A DNA stretch of 64,000 nucleotides from Fragilaria crotonensis (GCA_022925895.1 JAKSYS010000024.1:124001-188000), one strand, 5' to 3'. Counted from the stretch's first letter, positions 40,958-52,816 are shown. Translations and numbers: made by a program. The notes: a model not told the origin generated them from the sequence alone.

Positions 40958-42299
40958 ATGTTGGCATTATCGGAACTTGTGAGCCAGCAGTCTCAAAATG
41001 TGATGGCGTGCGGAATCACAATGCACAATATTTTGCATGCTCGTATGTACTCGTCCGCTGTACGAGCAAATGTAGTACTACCCTAGGACACTACTGTCGT
41101 AGCCTGAGGAATCGAATGGAATTGGATGAACTCGTGGGAGGAGGAGGGCGGAGGAAGCAAAGAGAGCGAAGAATCCGTGGCGATGGCGTGGCACAGGGCG
41201 ACGCAGCGTAACACAGGGCGCGCTGTGCGGAAATCGGAACAGAAAATGAAGAACGTGCCGCTCTGGTGTGGGTTCCAGGATCTTGCCCATATCATATTCA
41301 CCCACTGCCCACTGCCCACCCACGTCGGATGGTGGTTGGCTCTTCGTGGTGGAGGAACGTGTGCGTCTCAAATCATGAGTCAGATTGAGCTCAGTACCAG
41401 TACGACAGTATTACTGGTACAAGAATCGAACTACTACTGTGATACTACACTACTAGCCTTCTGTAGTACTCGAGCACGCTCCAAAAATTTGATTATCGTA
41501 GAGCTCGTCTATTCATTAATCCGCATTACAACATTCCTACCGTCACTTAGTACTAGGTTCTACAGCACCCGACTACAGGTTATGTAGTGGTTAGTGCAGG
41601 TACATACGACAGTAGGACAGTAAGGTATCAATTGTATACTGTAGTATTCACAGTACTCTACTCTAGTAGAGTACAATAATACTACACAGAGTATGAATAC
41701 CACCGTATTACACTTCAACAGAGAGACGCTTTTTCACTTTCTACATCATAGTATGATAGTAGTCTACTGTCAACTGTCAACTACCATTCGGAGTTCGGAG
41801 TAAATGCGCCAGAGTACGCGGCATGAGAATGATGATGATGATGTCATGACAACATATGATAAAATTGAGACAACTCTGCTTAAACTGCACTTTCATGTTT
41901 CATGCTTCACCATTCACCAGGGACCCCGAGCGCAGGATTGTTGAGAGTGGCAAATGGCAAGTGATAACCAGGTGTAATATGCTACTTGGTTAGGTTGCTG
42001 TGGTGTTGAAGCTTGAAACATCTGACGATCTCACACTCCGTTCAATCACAGACTGATTATATATCATATTCATGTCATACTCGTAGTGCATACTACAGCA
42101 TCTCATATCGCCCATCGCCCATCGCCCATCACTCTCATTCTGGTCAGTGGTGAAGTCATAAGCTACCAGGTACAAGTGCTGCGCACTCTAGTATAACACG
42201 ACAATCTGCTCGCCTCGCAGTCCCCGAGCATATTTCTTGGTAGAAAGAAGATACTTGAGACGACTAGCCGTGCCTGATACGAGCATTTTGTTCCGCAAA
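40958..42299. other. Intergenic region, AGTAC-rich
   Basis: No gene is supported. Open frames near 41.1-41.6 kb lack motifs. From 41390 to 41800 the sequence is dense in AGTAC/GTACT. A CGCCCAT triplet repeat lies near 42110. The end of the stretch holds the leader of the EamA-like gene. Confidence 0.55.
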
Positions 42300-43324
42300 A
42301 TGGGAGCCACCAAATCCAAATTGAAACGCAATGAAAGTACTCCGACAATGGCCTATGGTCGATTGCATATTTATGAATCTCCTGGTAATCGTTCTCGACT
42401 CGCACAAGCCCATGCCCGTACGCCCGTCATTACCCGCGGCGCGTTCAGCAGTCAACGCAACCACAACAACAACGATAACAGCCACACTCCCTTGATTCGA
42501 TCCTTTTCTGCCGATGGATTGGGATTGTTACGAACACTCACAACTGCTCCTCATCATTCACATCCGCACAATACTGAGAATAACAAGGAATCCACACCAC
42601 TGTTGGCAGGATATCCACTTCGAACTACCAATTACTACGATGCCCCATCAGCACTTGTCAATGACGATTTCGAGGAGGAAGAGGACGTACCGTACGATAC
42701 TACTGGTCCGGCACTCTCACTTTGGATTGTCCCTGCCTTGTTGTGTGGTCTTTCCTATGGTACGTGTCTGCTGGTGTGTTTGCGACGAATGAGTATGTGC
42801 CAGTGCGCTCACGAACATTTACTCATTATCATCATCCTCATGATGAAGCACTCTATAATATTTTCATCAAATTGGGTTCCTATTCCATCCACCCGGTACT
42901 TGGTGGAGTTTTGCTACAATTCGTCGCTGCTCTCTTGGGATTGATCCTACTCGCATTGCAACATGTTTCTCAACAACACCAACAACATCAACCACCATCA
43001 TCATCCATATCATCATTCAACAATGACAAAGATAATCAAGAAAATGGTCAAGATAATGACAATCAACAACTCCTCGAATACGACAGACCTGGTATCCTCT
43101 GGTCCATTTGTGCCGGAATCGCGGTCGGGGCTGCTGAAATGTTGAGTTTTTTCGTCAGCAGTCGTGGTGTTCCTGCCGTTCATTCCATACCCGTCATTAT
43201 TGGTGGCAGTGTGCTGTTTGGAACCATTTTGGGATGCGCCCTCTTACAAGAAAATTTATCACCTTGTGGATGGTGTGGTGTTGCCATGCTTGTTGCCGGT
43301 ATTGTTTTGGTGGGGACGGATTGA
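42300..43324 (+). CDS. EamA/DMT-like transporter paralogue with long N-terminal tail
   Basis: Exons 42300-42759 and 42849-43324 are joined over an 89-bp GTACGT...GAAG intron, which restores LSY-ALYNIFIK as in the paralogue at 24240; the product is 311 aa. The frame upstream of 42300 starts only with TTG, so the ATG at 42300 was chosen. The N-terminus MGATKSKLKR fits the N-myristoylation pattern (Gly2, Ser6, Lys7). About 145 polar residues precede the five membrane helices (IVPALLCGLSY, LLQFVAALLGLILLAL, SICAGIAVGAAEMLSFFV, IIGGSVLFGTILG, VAMLVAGIVLVG). A Gln/His/Asn-rich loop separates helices 2 and 3. The substrate is unknown. The paralogue has a signal peptide instead, so the two may sit in different membranes. 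Confidence 0.82.
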
Positions 43325-43673
43325 GAAACGAAATGGATAACCATGGTTGTTGATGTTGATGTTGATGTTGATGTGTGCTCTTGATTTTGATTTTTTAGAC
43401 TAACGTACAGTATAGAGAGAGTCATGATTTTGATTTGACATCGAGTATTGCCATGACATGGAAGTGTGCGATTTGATTCACCCTGTCTCGGCTGTCGTGG
43501 CGCTAACATTTGGAAAAATGTACGCCACTTTCGTCGATAAGCGAAACAATTCACTGGTACTCAACTTTGCATTTGCAGAACCCACACGAAGTATGGCGAG
43601 CATCATAACGATTGTCTATTTGAATTCATATTTCAATAGTAGTAATGCAATAAATGCATCATCATCATCGTCA
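43325..43673. other. Intergenic region between convergent genes
   Basis: No gene is supported. A (TGTTGA) microsatellite lies near 43350-43375. The rest is the shared 3' flank of the transporter and mitochondrial carrier genes. Confidence 0.6.
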
Positions 43674-44935
43674 TTACATGCATTGAGTCAATCGTTGTGC
43701 GACATGCTCATACACGACAAAGCCAATCATGGAGGCAGGTACGGATCGCAACAATTTCAATCCAAATCCACGGTACAACCCGCCCGGTTCCAACATTAAT
43801 TCCTTGGCTGTCCCCCAAATCGTCTGATCCATCGAACCGGCTATATTTTGTAATTTGAAATGATGTTGAGAGTACAGAATCGAATCAAAAGAGGGTTCGA
43901 GGTGAACATTCATGACCAAATGGAAATAAAGACAAACGGTGAGAACCACTAGATCAAGATACATCGAGCCAGAGGGATAGATAGACTCTTTCGGGAGCGG
44001 CAGCAATACTCCTATTCTACAAATGGACGTACCTTGAATGCGCGTCTTGATGAGATCCGCGGGATAACCAACACCCTGTAGTACGATATGATGAAGGAGC
44101 AATAACAATCAGTACAAGAGTATTCATGCAGACACCAATCGAAGAATCAGCACGACAACAAATGCACAAAAATAGTACGTACCCATGCTGCGGTTGCGGC
44201 AAACGCACCCGACAGGAGTGGGACAGTCAAGGACTTGTGATATCCACCATCACTGCTACTGTTGTTGTTGCTATCGGATGATGAACGATCCTGGACAAGC
44301 AATCCTGATAGGTATTCCTTGGACATTTCATAGGAAACGAACCATACTCCATGAGGAATTCCATCGCGCAACAGTGTGGCACCAAGACCTTTCCAAATGG
44401 ATGCCATGGATGAGATCGCTGTTGTAGTAGTAGTAGTGCTTGTGCCAGAGGCAATCGCAGCAACACTTGCTGCTGGGGTTCCAAGCAAATTGATTTGCAA
44501 TTGTACCTTGACAAGTTCAATGGGTGACATGAGGAAGGATTGGAGGACCCCGCCAGTACATCCACCGACAAAAATTCCCCAATATTGATTGTGGTTGTTG
44601 CTGTTGGTATCATTGTCAAGAGTCGAAACATCACTTGGTTGTCCATATCGTTTGCCAATACCATATCCTGCCATTAGGAGTGCATTTTGGAACGGCACCG
44701 CTCCAATCATGGGCAGAGCACCTCTCCACAATTTGACAATCCCAACTTGTGCAATCAAGGTGCGAGTGGAAGCAGCTGCTGACGCTGCTGTGCCGAGTCC
44801 TCCAATCAGTTTCGAACCGGCCTGACGACGAGTCAAAATGGTATCTACTGGCTGGCAGCAAATGACTGCCGCCGCACCAGAGCACCAACCAGCGGACAAA
44901 TCAATCAATGATTCCTTATTCAGGAATAATGACAT
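43674..44935 (-). CDS. Mitochondrial carrier family (SLC25) protein
   Basis: There are three exons, 44935-44183, 44075-44033 (only 43 bp) and 43840-43674, all with GTACGT donors and CAG/TAG acceptors; the join stays in phase and gives 320 aa. Three carrier repeats are visible by their signatures: QPVDTILTRRQ, SPIELVKVQLQ and YPADLIKTRIQ, the last restored by splicing exons 1-2-3. Each is followed by the expected G-x-x-x-L-x-R-G region (LWRGALPM, WKGLGATLLRDG, LYRGFGLKLLRS). The protein exchanges a metabolite across the inner mitochondrial membrane. The pattern resembles the amino-acid/carnitine-type branch, but the substrate cannot be set. It is transcribed divergently from the ureohydrolase gene 476 bp away, which raises the possibility of a shared nitrogen-metabolism role. 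Confidence 0.88.
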
Positions 44936-45411
44936 GTTCTTGGTTGTTGTTCTTGTTGTTTAATTGCTGCTCTGCTTCTTCTCCTGTTGGATACCCCCGC
45001 CAATCACAGCAGCACCATCCACAACGGGTGTGGATGTTTGTTGGAAGTTGGAAATGTCGCAATCTGTCAAGAATTCGATCTTTCTCGGTCGACGTACGTA
45101 CGGATAAAGAAAATCTTTGACCATGAATATGTTTAAGGGGTGTCATAATCGTCTGTCACACGCGGACGTCCCTATGTTAATTGGGTATTTTGGAGGATTT
45201 TTTTGACTCCGTGGTGTCATGATACTGGACCCCTATCATCATCTGTGGATGCCGCCGGACAGACCGACTGACACTTGATTGATCATGGAAGTTGATGTGT
45301 GTTGTGTGGAAAGTATGCATGATATGCATCGCACACATCGCCACATCTCACATCTGCTCATCCGTCATCACACCATCACACGTTCACTTTCACCCATATA
45401 TATCTTTCATC
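44936..45411. promoter_or_regulatory. Shared divergent promoter region
   Basis: This 476-bp region separates the start codons of the mitochondrial carrier (minus) and ureohydrolase (plus) genes and must contain both promoters. A TATATAT run lies at about 45397 near the ureohydrolase start. No specific regulatory site can be assigned. Confidence 0.5.
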
Positions 45412-47194
45412 ATGATGCGCCCTCCACCACACGGTGCCCGCCGCACTGTCTTTCAGGCCCTGACTAAGCCATCATCCAAGAAACAAATGATGCGAGCCCA
45501 TCATCCTGATCCGTTCAATCCCAAAACAACCAAGGGATGGGCCAATGCCTTGAAGGTGCGTTTCATTTGTTGGTTTGAATCATTGCGTAATGCGAGTGCT
45601 CTGTACCACCTCGTGCTGTAGTGCAAGGCAAGCTCGATCAGTTGCTCCATCGTCCATGGACCATTTGATGCGATTATTCTTCATCGCAGAACATGACAAG
45701 CGGAAAGATCGTGTGCGTAGGTAGCTGCGAGTGTCAGTGCGAGTGTTTTTTTAGTGTCTGTGCGAAGGCCTTCACGTCACAGTTGTCCTACACTACTCGA
45801 GTTCACGAGTACTTCAGTACGTCGGTAGTCGAGTACGCCATTATGACTCCTACACTCGTTCCACTTGTACTGTCATACAGAGAACTCCCACTAAATGTGC
45901 GAATACTTGACTACCAGCCGCTCACATTATATCCTTCTCATCATTCGCCAACAATCCAAATCAACGTCAAAATTCACGACGCGAATTCAATGTTACTAAT
46001 CCTTTGGTAGGAAGCCACAATTCCTACCACCCACGCCGAAGCCGAAATCGCCCGCGGCCTTGCCCTTGGTCTTCCAGGAGCATCCAGCATCAACGACAAG
46101 ACCATTCCCACATTTTCTCGCGGCGAACTCCCTCACTTCGCTGGAATCAACACCTTCCTCAAGGCCCCCTACTTGGAGGACGTCAATCTCGTTGGTAATT
46201 ACGACGCCGCCGTTGTGGGCGTTCCCTTTGATGGGGGCTGTACCTACCGCGCGGGGACTCGATTCGGACCGCAGGGGATCCGACGCATATCGGCACTCTA
46301 CACGCCATACAATTATGAAAAAGGAATCGATTTGCGAGAACAAATGACACTCTGCGATGTTGGCGACGTCTTTACCATACCCGCCAACATTGAAAAGTCA
46401 TTTGATCAAATATCCAATGCCGTTGCACACATTGCGGCGCAGGGGACCATGCCCATCATTCTGGGAGGCGATCATTCGATTGGATTCCCGACTGTTCGGG
46501 GATTGGCGTCCGTCACGTCCAAGAATATTGGGATTATTCATGTCGATCGACATGCCGATATTCAAGAATTTGATTTGGATGAACGCATGCATACGACACC
46601 ATACTTCCATGCGACCAATTTGCCAAATGTGAATCCCAAGAACTTGGTCCAGATTGGAATCGGTGGATGGCAGGTGCCGCGTGCGGCAGTCAAGAATATG
46701 ATTGATCGGGAGACAAATATCTTTACAATGGAAGATGTGGAAACGATTGGTATTGAAAAGATTGCAGAAATGGCTCTGGAACGTGCATGGGATGGATGCG
46801 ATGCCGTCTACATGAGTTATGATATTGATTCCATTGAAGCTGCATTTGTACCAGGGTGCGTGTGTTGACAGTTGGCAGAATCTCGTTTATCCATACATGC
46901 ACGCCTTCGTCCATGACCGTTTGACTCACGACCTTGCTTTTCCATTTTCACAGAACTGGTTGGCCGGAACCGGGCGGTCTCCTTCCTCGCGAGGCACTGA
47001 AGCTTGTCGGGCTGATTGCCAAGGAGGGATTGTGCGGTATGGAGGTGGTGGAGGTGAGCCCTCCGTACGATCACGCCGACATTACCTCCCTCATGGCCCT
47101 CCGCATCGTCGTGGACGCATTGGGTGCCATGGTCAGCCATGGAACCATGGGCAATCACAAGCACATTATTGATAAGCCATTTGTTCCATTTTGA
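45412..47194 (+). CDS. Ureohydrolase (arginase/agmatinase family), guanidine-hydrolase-like
   Basis: Exons 45412-45555, 46011-46855 and 46954-47194 (introns of 455 and 98 bp with GTGCGT donors) give 409 aa. Metal-binding motifs of the Mn/Ni ureohydrolase fold are intact: GGDHS (His203), VDRHAD (Asp227, His229, Asp231) and YDIDS (Asp319, Asp321). After the last exon join the sequence reads FVPGTGWPEPGGL. The N-terminal exon is basic and hydroxylated (RRTVFQALTKPSSKK) and may be a mitochondrial leader. The family hydrolyses guanidino groups to release urea. Length, the N-terminal region FSRGELPHFAGINTFL and the DERMHTTP segment resemble, from memory, cyanobacterial guanidine hydrolase (GdmH) and guanidinopropionase/guanidinobutyrase more than arginase. 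The exact substrate is unproven. Confidence 0.88.
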
Positions 47195-49133
47195 ACGAAG
47201 CATAAGGTACATTTGCCGAATTGGGTTAACATTGCTCATTCTAAATAATATCTTTCCTACAAATGCCTACAGCAGTGCAGTACGAGTACTTTCTAGTTTT
47301 GGGTTTCACAACAAAGACACCCGCTCACCTTGGAAACGCATGCAATTCCATGTTCCCTCGCGACTCGCTTGCTGACGAAGCAGCAAACCAAGATTCCGTT
47401 TTGAGACAACTTCGACTACAGCCGTTTTCGACATGAACGCAAATGACGTGCGATTTTATTAGCCTTCTTTTAAATCGCATCTTGGTACAGTTGTAATGGT
47501 TTTTCGTCGCAAGATAAAAGGATTGGCCTTAGTGTACTAAATGCTATTGCAGTACTAATAAGGGGAATTTCTTGTTTGTACCTCCGCCAATAAAACGATA
47601 ATGACAGCCCTTCCTATAGAGAGTACACATAAAAATCCTAATCCTTGCTTGTAAGGAAAGGAATTGATGACGCGAGCGTTCGGAATACTTATCCACCAAT
47701 CCGATTAATTCCTTCGTCGGAATAAATTCTGCTGAGTCGACTGCCGATTTCAAAATCCGATTAAATGTCATTCAAATGACGTCGGCATACGACACGCCAC
47801 TTAGAACCGGTGTAGAAAATTTAGCTCCACGTGGAAGCCATATAAGAAGGGAATTTCAGAATTATTCTTGAAAATATTCTTTCAACGCAAATCTGCCGCC
47901 GGCCCTCCCACTCACAGTCGAAATTTGAACGCTCACTTACATTATTTACAATTATATCTATGCATATATACATACAACACACGATACCAGTACATGTACT
48001 CCTGTACAATAAATATAACACCACCTCGTCTATACTCCAGTATTGTACTCATATGCACCAGCTGCGGCACAAATCGATTCATAAAATACGACGAAGACAA
48101 AACTACGACCTTTTGATACTGCATTTCTACAGGAGCGGGTCGTCGACTGTACTCCAGTAGCGCAGTTGACATGTACAGTGTACTCCGAGTACAGTACTGG
48201 AGTACCTGGTACACTACTACCGGTAGATATGAAATCATGCTACTACAAACTACAATACGTCGATACGAACGCAACTACTACAGTACGACTAAAATGCTAC
48301 TACCTGGTTCTCCGGTACGTCGGTACCAGTGCTCGTACGCCGGTGTTGCTGTTGTCAAGTGAGACCCATCAAAAAATGCTCTGAAAATCAATCAAAACAG
48401 GTTCACTCCCATTGTCATTACAAATGACTGCCTACAATTGCTACAAGTAAAGAAGACAAAGACTGGAAGTAAGAAAAAGGGTCAACTACAAGAGAAATGG
48501 ACCCACAGTTGAGGGTCCATTGTCACAAATTACAATTTGGTATTTTGTGTAAACCGGATGCGTTCTACCGGTAGACTAAGACATACATTGACCTCCGTTT
48601 CTACGTCTTTTCTACGTTCCTGTGTAGGATTATACCGGAGCGCCCGTACAAGTCAAATTCAAAATTCAGCGCGGCTCAAACGAGCACAAAACGGCCATGT
48701 AGCCGGCCGGTCCGAGCGTGCCAGATTATTTGACGGACGATGAAATCAGAAACGGATGAGTTTTTTTTTCAGGATTCCTATGATGTCACGAAAACGTCAC
48801 ATGAATGACATTTAATCGGATTTGAGGTTTCAGTTATTCAGATACGTCGCTTCCTACAAGCAGATCATACATACTGTAGAAACTGTAAAACGATGCACAG
48901 GAGTGAGTAGTAATACCAGTACCACGAATACGTTGGGAAGCGCATGATATGTTCAACGATTATATGAATGCTCGACTACGTGTGTACTTCGTGAATCGTA
49001 ATCCAGTACTCGGAGTACTACGTATGCCCCCTCACAAAAGGCTACATCTGATGGAAGAACACATGTACAAGGACTTCTCTTCCGACATTAATCATTAAGC
49101 CAAGCGATAGCGATAACGAAGACAAGGACGACA
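47195..49133. other. Intergenic region
   Basis: No gene is supported. A 75-codon minus-strand frame lies at 47544-47771 with no recognised motif. From 47980 to 48350 and again at 48900-49030 AGTAC/GTACT words are dense. The word GAATGACATTTAATCGGATT occurs on the plus strand near 48802 and on the minus strand near 47770, an inverted pair about 1 kb apart. Confidence 0.5.
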
Positions 49134-49958
49134 ATGAAACATGCGTTCCAAGCTCTTCCGTTGAATACGGTTCTTGGTCACATTGGTGTGGGCATGGCTA
49201 GTGCATCCTTTTGGCGAGGTGCATGGTACATGTTGGATGACTGTCTCTATCCCGGAGATCCATTCCGTTCTGCCATGGCATCCTTCGGTCTTGGTACTGT
49301 TGGAATGCTAGCTTCGCAAGGATTGGTGAATAAGATGGATGCATTGGCCGCCACAACGTCAAACACCGTCTTTTCTCTTCATTCACATTCCAAAGGCGTT
49401 GGAATTTGGCATTGGCGAATCGGCCAAGTGGCGCGCTTTGGAGCAATCTACGCCCTTGCCGGAAGCTGCATATTGATATGGCGCGGCACATGGGTCATGT
49501 GGGATGTCGTGTACGAACATGCCCACCACTGTCCTATTCAAAAGACGGGACCTCGCGCCACGGATGAACATCACGCAACCTATTCGGGTCTCGTGTCGCA
49601 TCTCACGGCCGTGGTAGGTCTGCTGTCCTGCGGACTCTTTGCATCCGTCTTGGCACCTCCAGCGGCCGTGGCCGTCGTGACGAATGCTGCAGTCACAGCC
49701 GCCTCGCGTCCACAAGTACGAAATTCAGCCTCGTTGCACTTGCCCCGATCGTACGCGTTGATGCACACTACAACATTGTCACGACACGCTGCAACATCAT
49801 CTGCTGTTCGAAAGCACATTTCGCCTCGAAACGATCGAGTTTTGGCCAGGCCCTCGTCTTTCACATTCGGTATGCAAGGTAGCGGTGGCGTCATGGGAAT
49901 GAGTAGCGCAGCACAATCGGGCGCTCGTCGTATATTCTCTGCATCGACGTTTGGTTGA
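49134..49958 (+). CDS. Multi-pass membrane protein with repeated WRGxW motif
   Basis: The single exon encodes 274 aa. The first 195 residues hold four hydrophobic segments. Two of them carry the same motif: FWRGAWYMLDDCLYP near residue 27 and IWRGTWVMWDVVYE near residue 115, so the protein looks like an internal duplication of a two-helix unit. A similar W-R-G-x-W pattern is a feature of Fuseless-type membrane proteins, but this match is by eye only. The C-terminal 80 residues are Ser/Arg-rich and probably face the cytosol. No enzymatic motif is present. Confidence 0.72.
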   Translation: MKHAFQALPLNTVLGHIGVGMASASFWRGAWYMLDDCLYPGDPFRSAMASFGLGTVGMLASQGLVNKMDALAATTSNTVFSLHSHSKGVGIWHWRIGQVARFGAIYALAGSCILIWRGTWVMWDVVYEHAHHCPIQKTGPRATDEHHATYSGLVSHLTAVVGLLSCGLFASVLAPPAAVAVVTNAAVTAASRPQVRNSASLHLPRSYALMHTTTLSRHAATSSAVRKHISPRNDRVLARPSSFTFGMQGSGGVMGMSSAAQSGARRIFSASTFG

Positions 49959-50376
49959 TCGTTCCATCGTTTAGAGTGGTCTTTGGGAACTCGAAGTACT
50001 GCATGTACTTTGACACCGCGTTGGAGGTTAAGTAGTACGGATACGGGACAATCGGAGCAGGATTGGCTGCTCGAATGAACGGTACACTTTTCGACGGGAC
50101 GCCGAAGTAGCACTCGGAATTGTGGGCAATGTCGTTCGAGTTGCGGACACTTGGTCTCTGACGATTGATACGTGTGTTTTGCTGCAGTCACGCTTTCATC
50201 GCGTGGACTGTATTACGTTGATTTTGTGCATGCGGTTCTCCAACAGTCGCCTAAGATTCGACGACAAGGATGTCAAATCCTTGTTCGAGATTCTGTGAAC
50301 TGTTTTAAGACATTTCGTGTGGTTCCCTACGTATGTTAAGGTTGCATTAACAATAATTTTGATTATATTTGAATTG
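49959..50376. other. Intergenic region
   Basis: No gene is supported. Minus-strand open frames here are shadows of the membrane-protein gene and its 3' flank. Confidence 0.5.
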
Positions 50377-50919
50377 TCATGTTACCTTGTTGTTGTCCAG
50401 ATCGTTGCGGCAACTCCGGGTGCATCTTTTTGGCGCCACAGGAAATTCCAAAGAAAACAGACCTCGCTCAATAGCATCACCAAGTTTTTCGGCAAGAAGT
50501 CCCGCCAGTTCCGACAATGGTAAATCGTTCTCGTCTCGATCAGTTTGAGAGGGAGAGTTGCCAATCTCCTCTTCTGGGTAGTCAAGCAATATATCCCTGC
50601 GTTTGGTTTCCAGGAATTTTTGAGCTTCAAAACAGGCCTCCCTTGAAACCGATCGAAGTGATTCTCGTCGTCGGTTTTGCTTGAAACAAGAATGCGATGA
50701 AATGCACAACTCTTCCGTCGTCAAGCGGTCCGGTCGCTTCGTTTGACTAGTAGTACAAGTCGCTCCATGACGACGGTTTCGACGACGTGATTCAATTTTG
50801 CCTGTTTTCTCGTTCACTTCGTGAAGAGGAGCAATAACGCTGGTCCGATGATCAACAGTACTCCGAGGAGAACACTCGATTTCCTTTGGGATGGGGAATC
50901 TTCGATGCGATGCATTCAT
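50377..50919 (-). CDS. Tandem paralogue 1, unrecognised ~180-aa protein
   Basis: The single exon encodes 180 aa, with the start ATG fixed by conservation with the two paralogues at 52817 and 54895. Conserved blocks are MNASHRRFPIPKEIE at the N-terminus, a basic Arg-rich stretch, NRRRESLRSVSREAC with AQKFLE and RRDILLDY in the middle, and ENDLPLSELAGLLAEKLGD with AIERGLFS near the C-terminus. The last block predicts an amphipathic helix. RRRESLRS has the look of a basophilic kinase site. The C-terminal ~25 residues diverge. No signal peptide or membrane helix is present. I recognise no family and assign no function. Confidence 0.72.
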   Translation of the reverse strand: MNASHRRFPIPKEIECSPRSTVDHRTSVIAPLHEVNEKTGKIESRRRNRRHGATCTTSQTKRPDRLTTEELCISSHSCFKQNRRRESLRSVSREACFEAQKFLETKRRDILLDYPEEEIGNSPSQTDRDENDLPLSELAGLLAEKLGDAIERGLFSLEFPVAPKRCTRSCRNDLDNNKVT

Positions 50920-52816
50920 GATGATGGTTACACCTGTTATTGTGTTTCTTGATTTCCTTTTTGGACCAGTGGCGCGCCGGTATTTGTGTGTGTGTGATGA
51001 TGAGTGTGTGTTGGGATGTCGAGAGTCAAGCAGTGTCTCGTGTGTGCAACATTTTCGCCCTTGTTTTACTGTGTGAGAGGGAACTCTCGACCGGGAACGA
51101 ATGCGAATTCTCCATGATTGTTACTTCAAGTTCTGGTTTTGTGGTTCAACTCAATTGGTCACATGCACATTGTATGATCGTAGAAACAAAAAAGTTCGCA
51201 TTTGTTCGTCCGTGCCATCATGTCATTGTCCTAACTACTCGTGTAACTGCATTGAAACTTCAAACATGAATCATGTTATGGTACTTCGACAGCGATGGAA
51301 GAAGGATAATCCAGTATTGTCATGATTACATTTAAGATGGCATCTTGAGTGTTGCTCCCCGCTGACGCCCGAGGACCGACCCTACGTCATCAGAATTCTT
51401 CCTGAACAGATCTTGGAGTTGCAGCGAGGAGTAGTACGTAGCAGTAATTTGTCCATGCTCGTGTTAACTTTTTGTGGGTCGGTTGACAGTACTCGGAGTG
51501 GAAAGAAACAAAGAAACTGCACAGGAGTAGTAAACAGCGTACCAGTAACTACGGTATTAATGGAGCAGACGTACTCCGAGTCTTTGTAGTATGAAACAGG
51601 CGGTCATCTCACTGCGCTTCTCTGCTAGAGCAACCGGTAGTAGCAATTGGATTTTGAAGGTGGTGAACGCACGCCATTTCTCCAGATACTCCGATCCCAT
51701 CAGAATGCAGAATTCAGTGATATCCTAGTCGCAACAGGCTGCTGTCCATGCCATGATTTTGTAATTCTTCAGCAAATGAGCTCCGACCCGGCTTGAAGCA
51801 AAGCGTCTCATGGCCAGGAATGTTCGCAGATACCCTGTCCTACAAATCCATTGTCACACGCCGAATAGCGCTTTTCAACAATTGCAAGAACACTTAATCA
51901 TGTACAAGAACTCGTAATTGACAGACACTGGCATCTACGGTAGTTCCGCGTGTGAGATGCTGCCAACCACCATTATGCTGCGAGTCATGGTGAATGGTAC
52001 GTGTTGTTGTTGATGCTGTCCATTGGACTTTAGCTTCTCAGCTCTAACCTTTTTCTTATTGTCTAATAGACGATGAATATCGGTTCGCAGCGCATAGCAG
52101 CAGCCATGCCGTAACTGAACGACTTGAGTTGCCACTGTCACGTTAACTTGGAGTGGAAGAGTTGACAGCGTTGACAAGAGCCAACACGGACGAAGTAGGG
52201 TACACACTCGAAGTTATCGAACGAGTCATCACGGCTTTATTGACATTGTTGCGATTGGTTCAACGCGGACGCTTCACCATTCCTCGGTTCATTCAAAGAG
52301 GGATTTGCCTCATACGATGCAACTGCACCGTCAGTTCAAGCCGGTGGATCTTATCCACTCTACGAAACTCGTCGTAGTTGAATCTCATGAAGCAGCCCAA
52401 GACGCTATACTGCCTGAGAGATTGCCCCAGAATTGCCTATTGGATATCAAGGTCAGAGTCCATGTATTGACCTACGGAAATCGTGTTCAAGGATTCCATA
52501 TTATTTACCTCGTCAAGAGCTTGAAGCGTGCACAAATATCAAATAGATAGAGTCGCGCAGCATGATTCGCTGTTCGAATTTCGCCCTGATGATGTTGACA
52601 ATCGACAGAGCGAGATCGGAGAAGCTCGATAACGTCGCTTTCGGGACTCTAACTATTCTGGTTTCACCAAATTCTGCGCATGGCGGAGTATCAGGTGGAA
52701 GTCAATGAGATGGGTTTGTACGACAACCATGCCAAAATGTCCTTCATTCGAGGTCGCGTTCTCTATTTCAAACATGCAAATACCCAAGAAACTAAGGAAT
52801 AATGTGATGGCATTGA
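50920..52816. other. Intergenic region between paralogues 1 and 2
   Basis: No gene is supported. AGTAC-rich sequence runs from about 51470 to 51660. At 52153-52375 and 52685-52801 plus-strand frames (for example EYQVEVNEMGLYDNH) have a coding-like look but are short, interrupted and unrecognised, so they may be gene remnants. Confidence 0.4.

Noticed and set aside
41126-41587. 153-codon plus-strand ORF
   Set aside because: Low-complexity start, AGTAC-rich 3' half, no motif; looks like chance in repetitive DNA.
45693-46010. Plus-strand ORF in the first intron of the ureohydrolase gene
   Set aside because: It ends exactly at the splice acceptor TAG in another frame and has no similarity to the enzyme.
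47544-47771. 75-codon minus-strand ORF
   Set aside because: Composition is protein-like but it is short, has no motif or visible splice partners, and shares a short inverted word with noncoding DNA at 48.8 kb.
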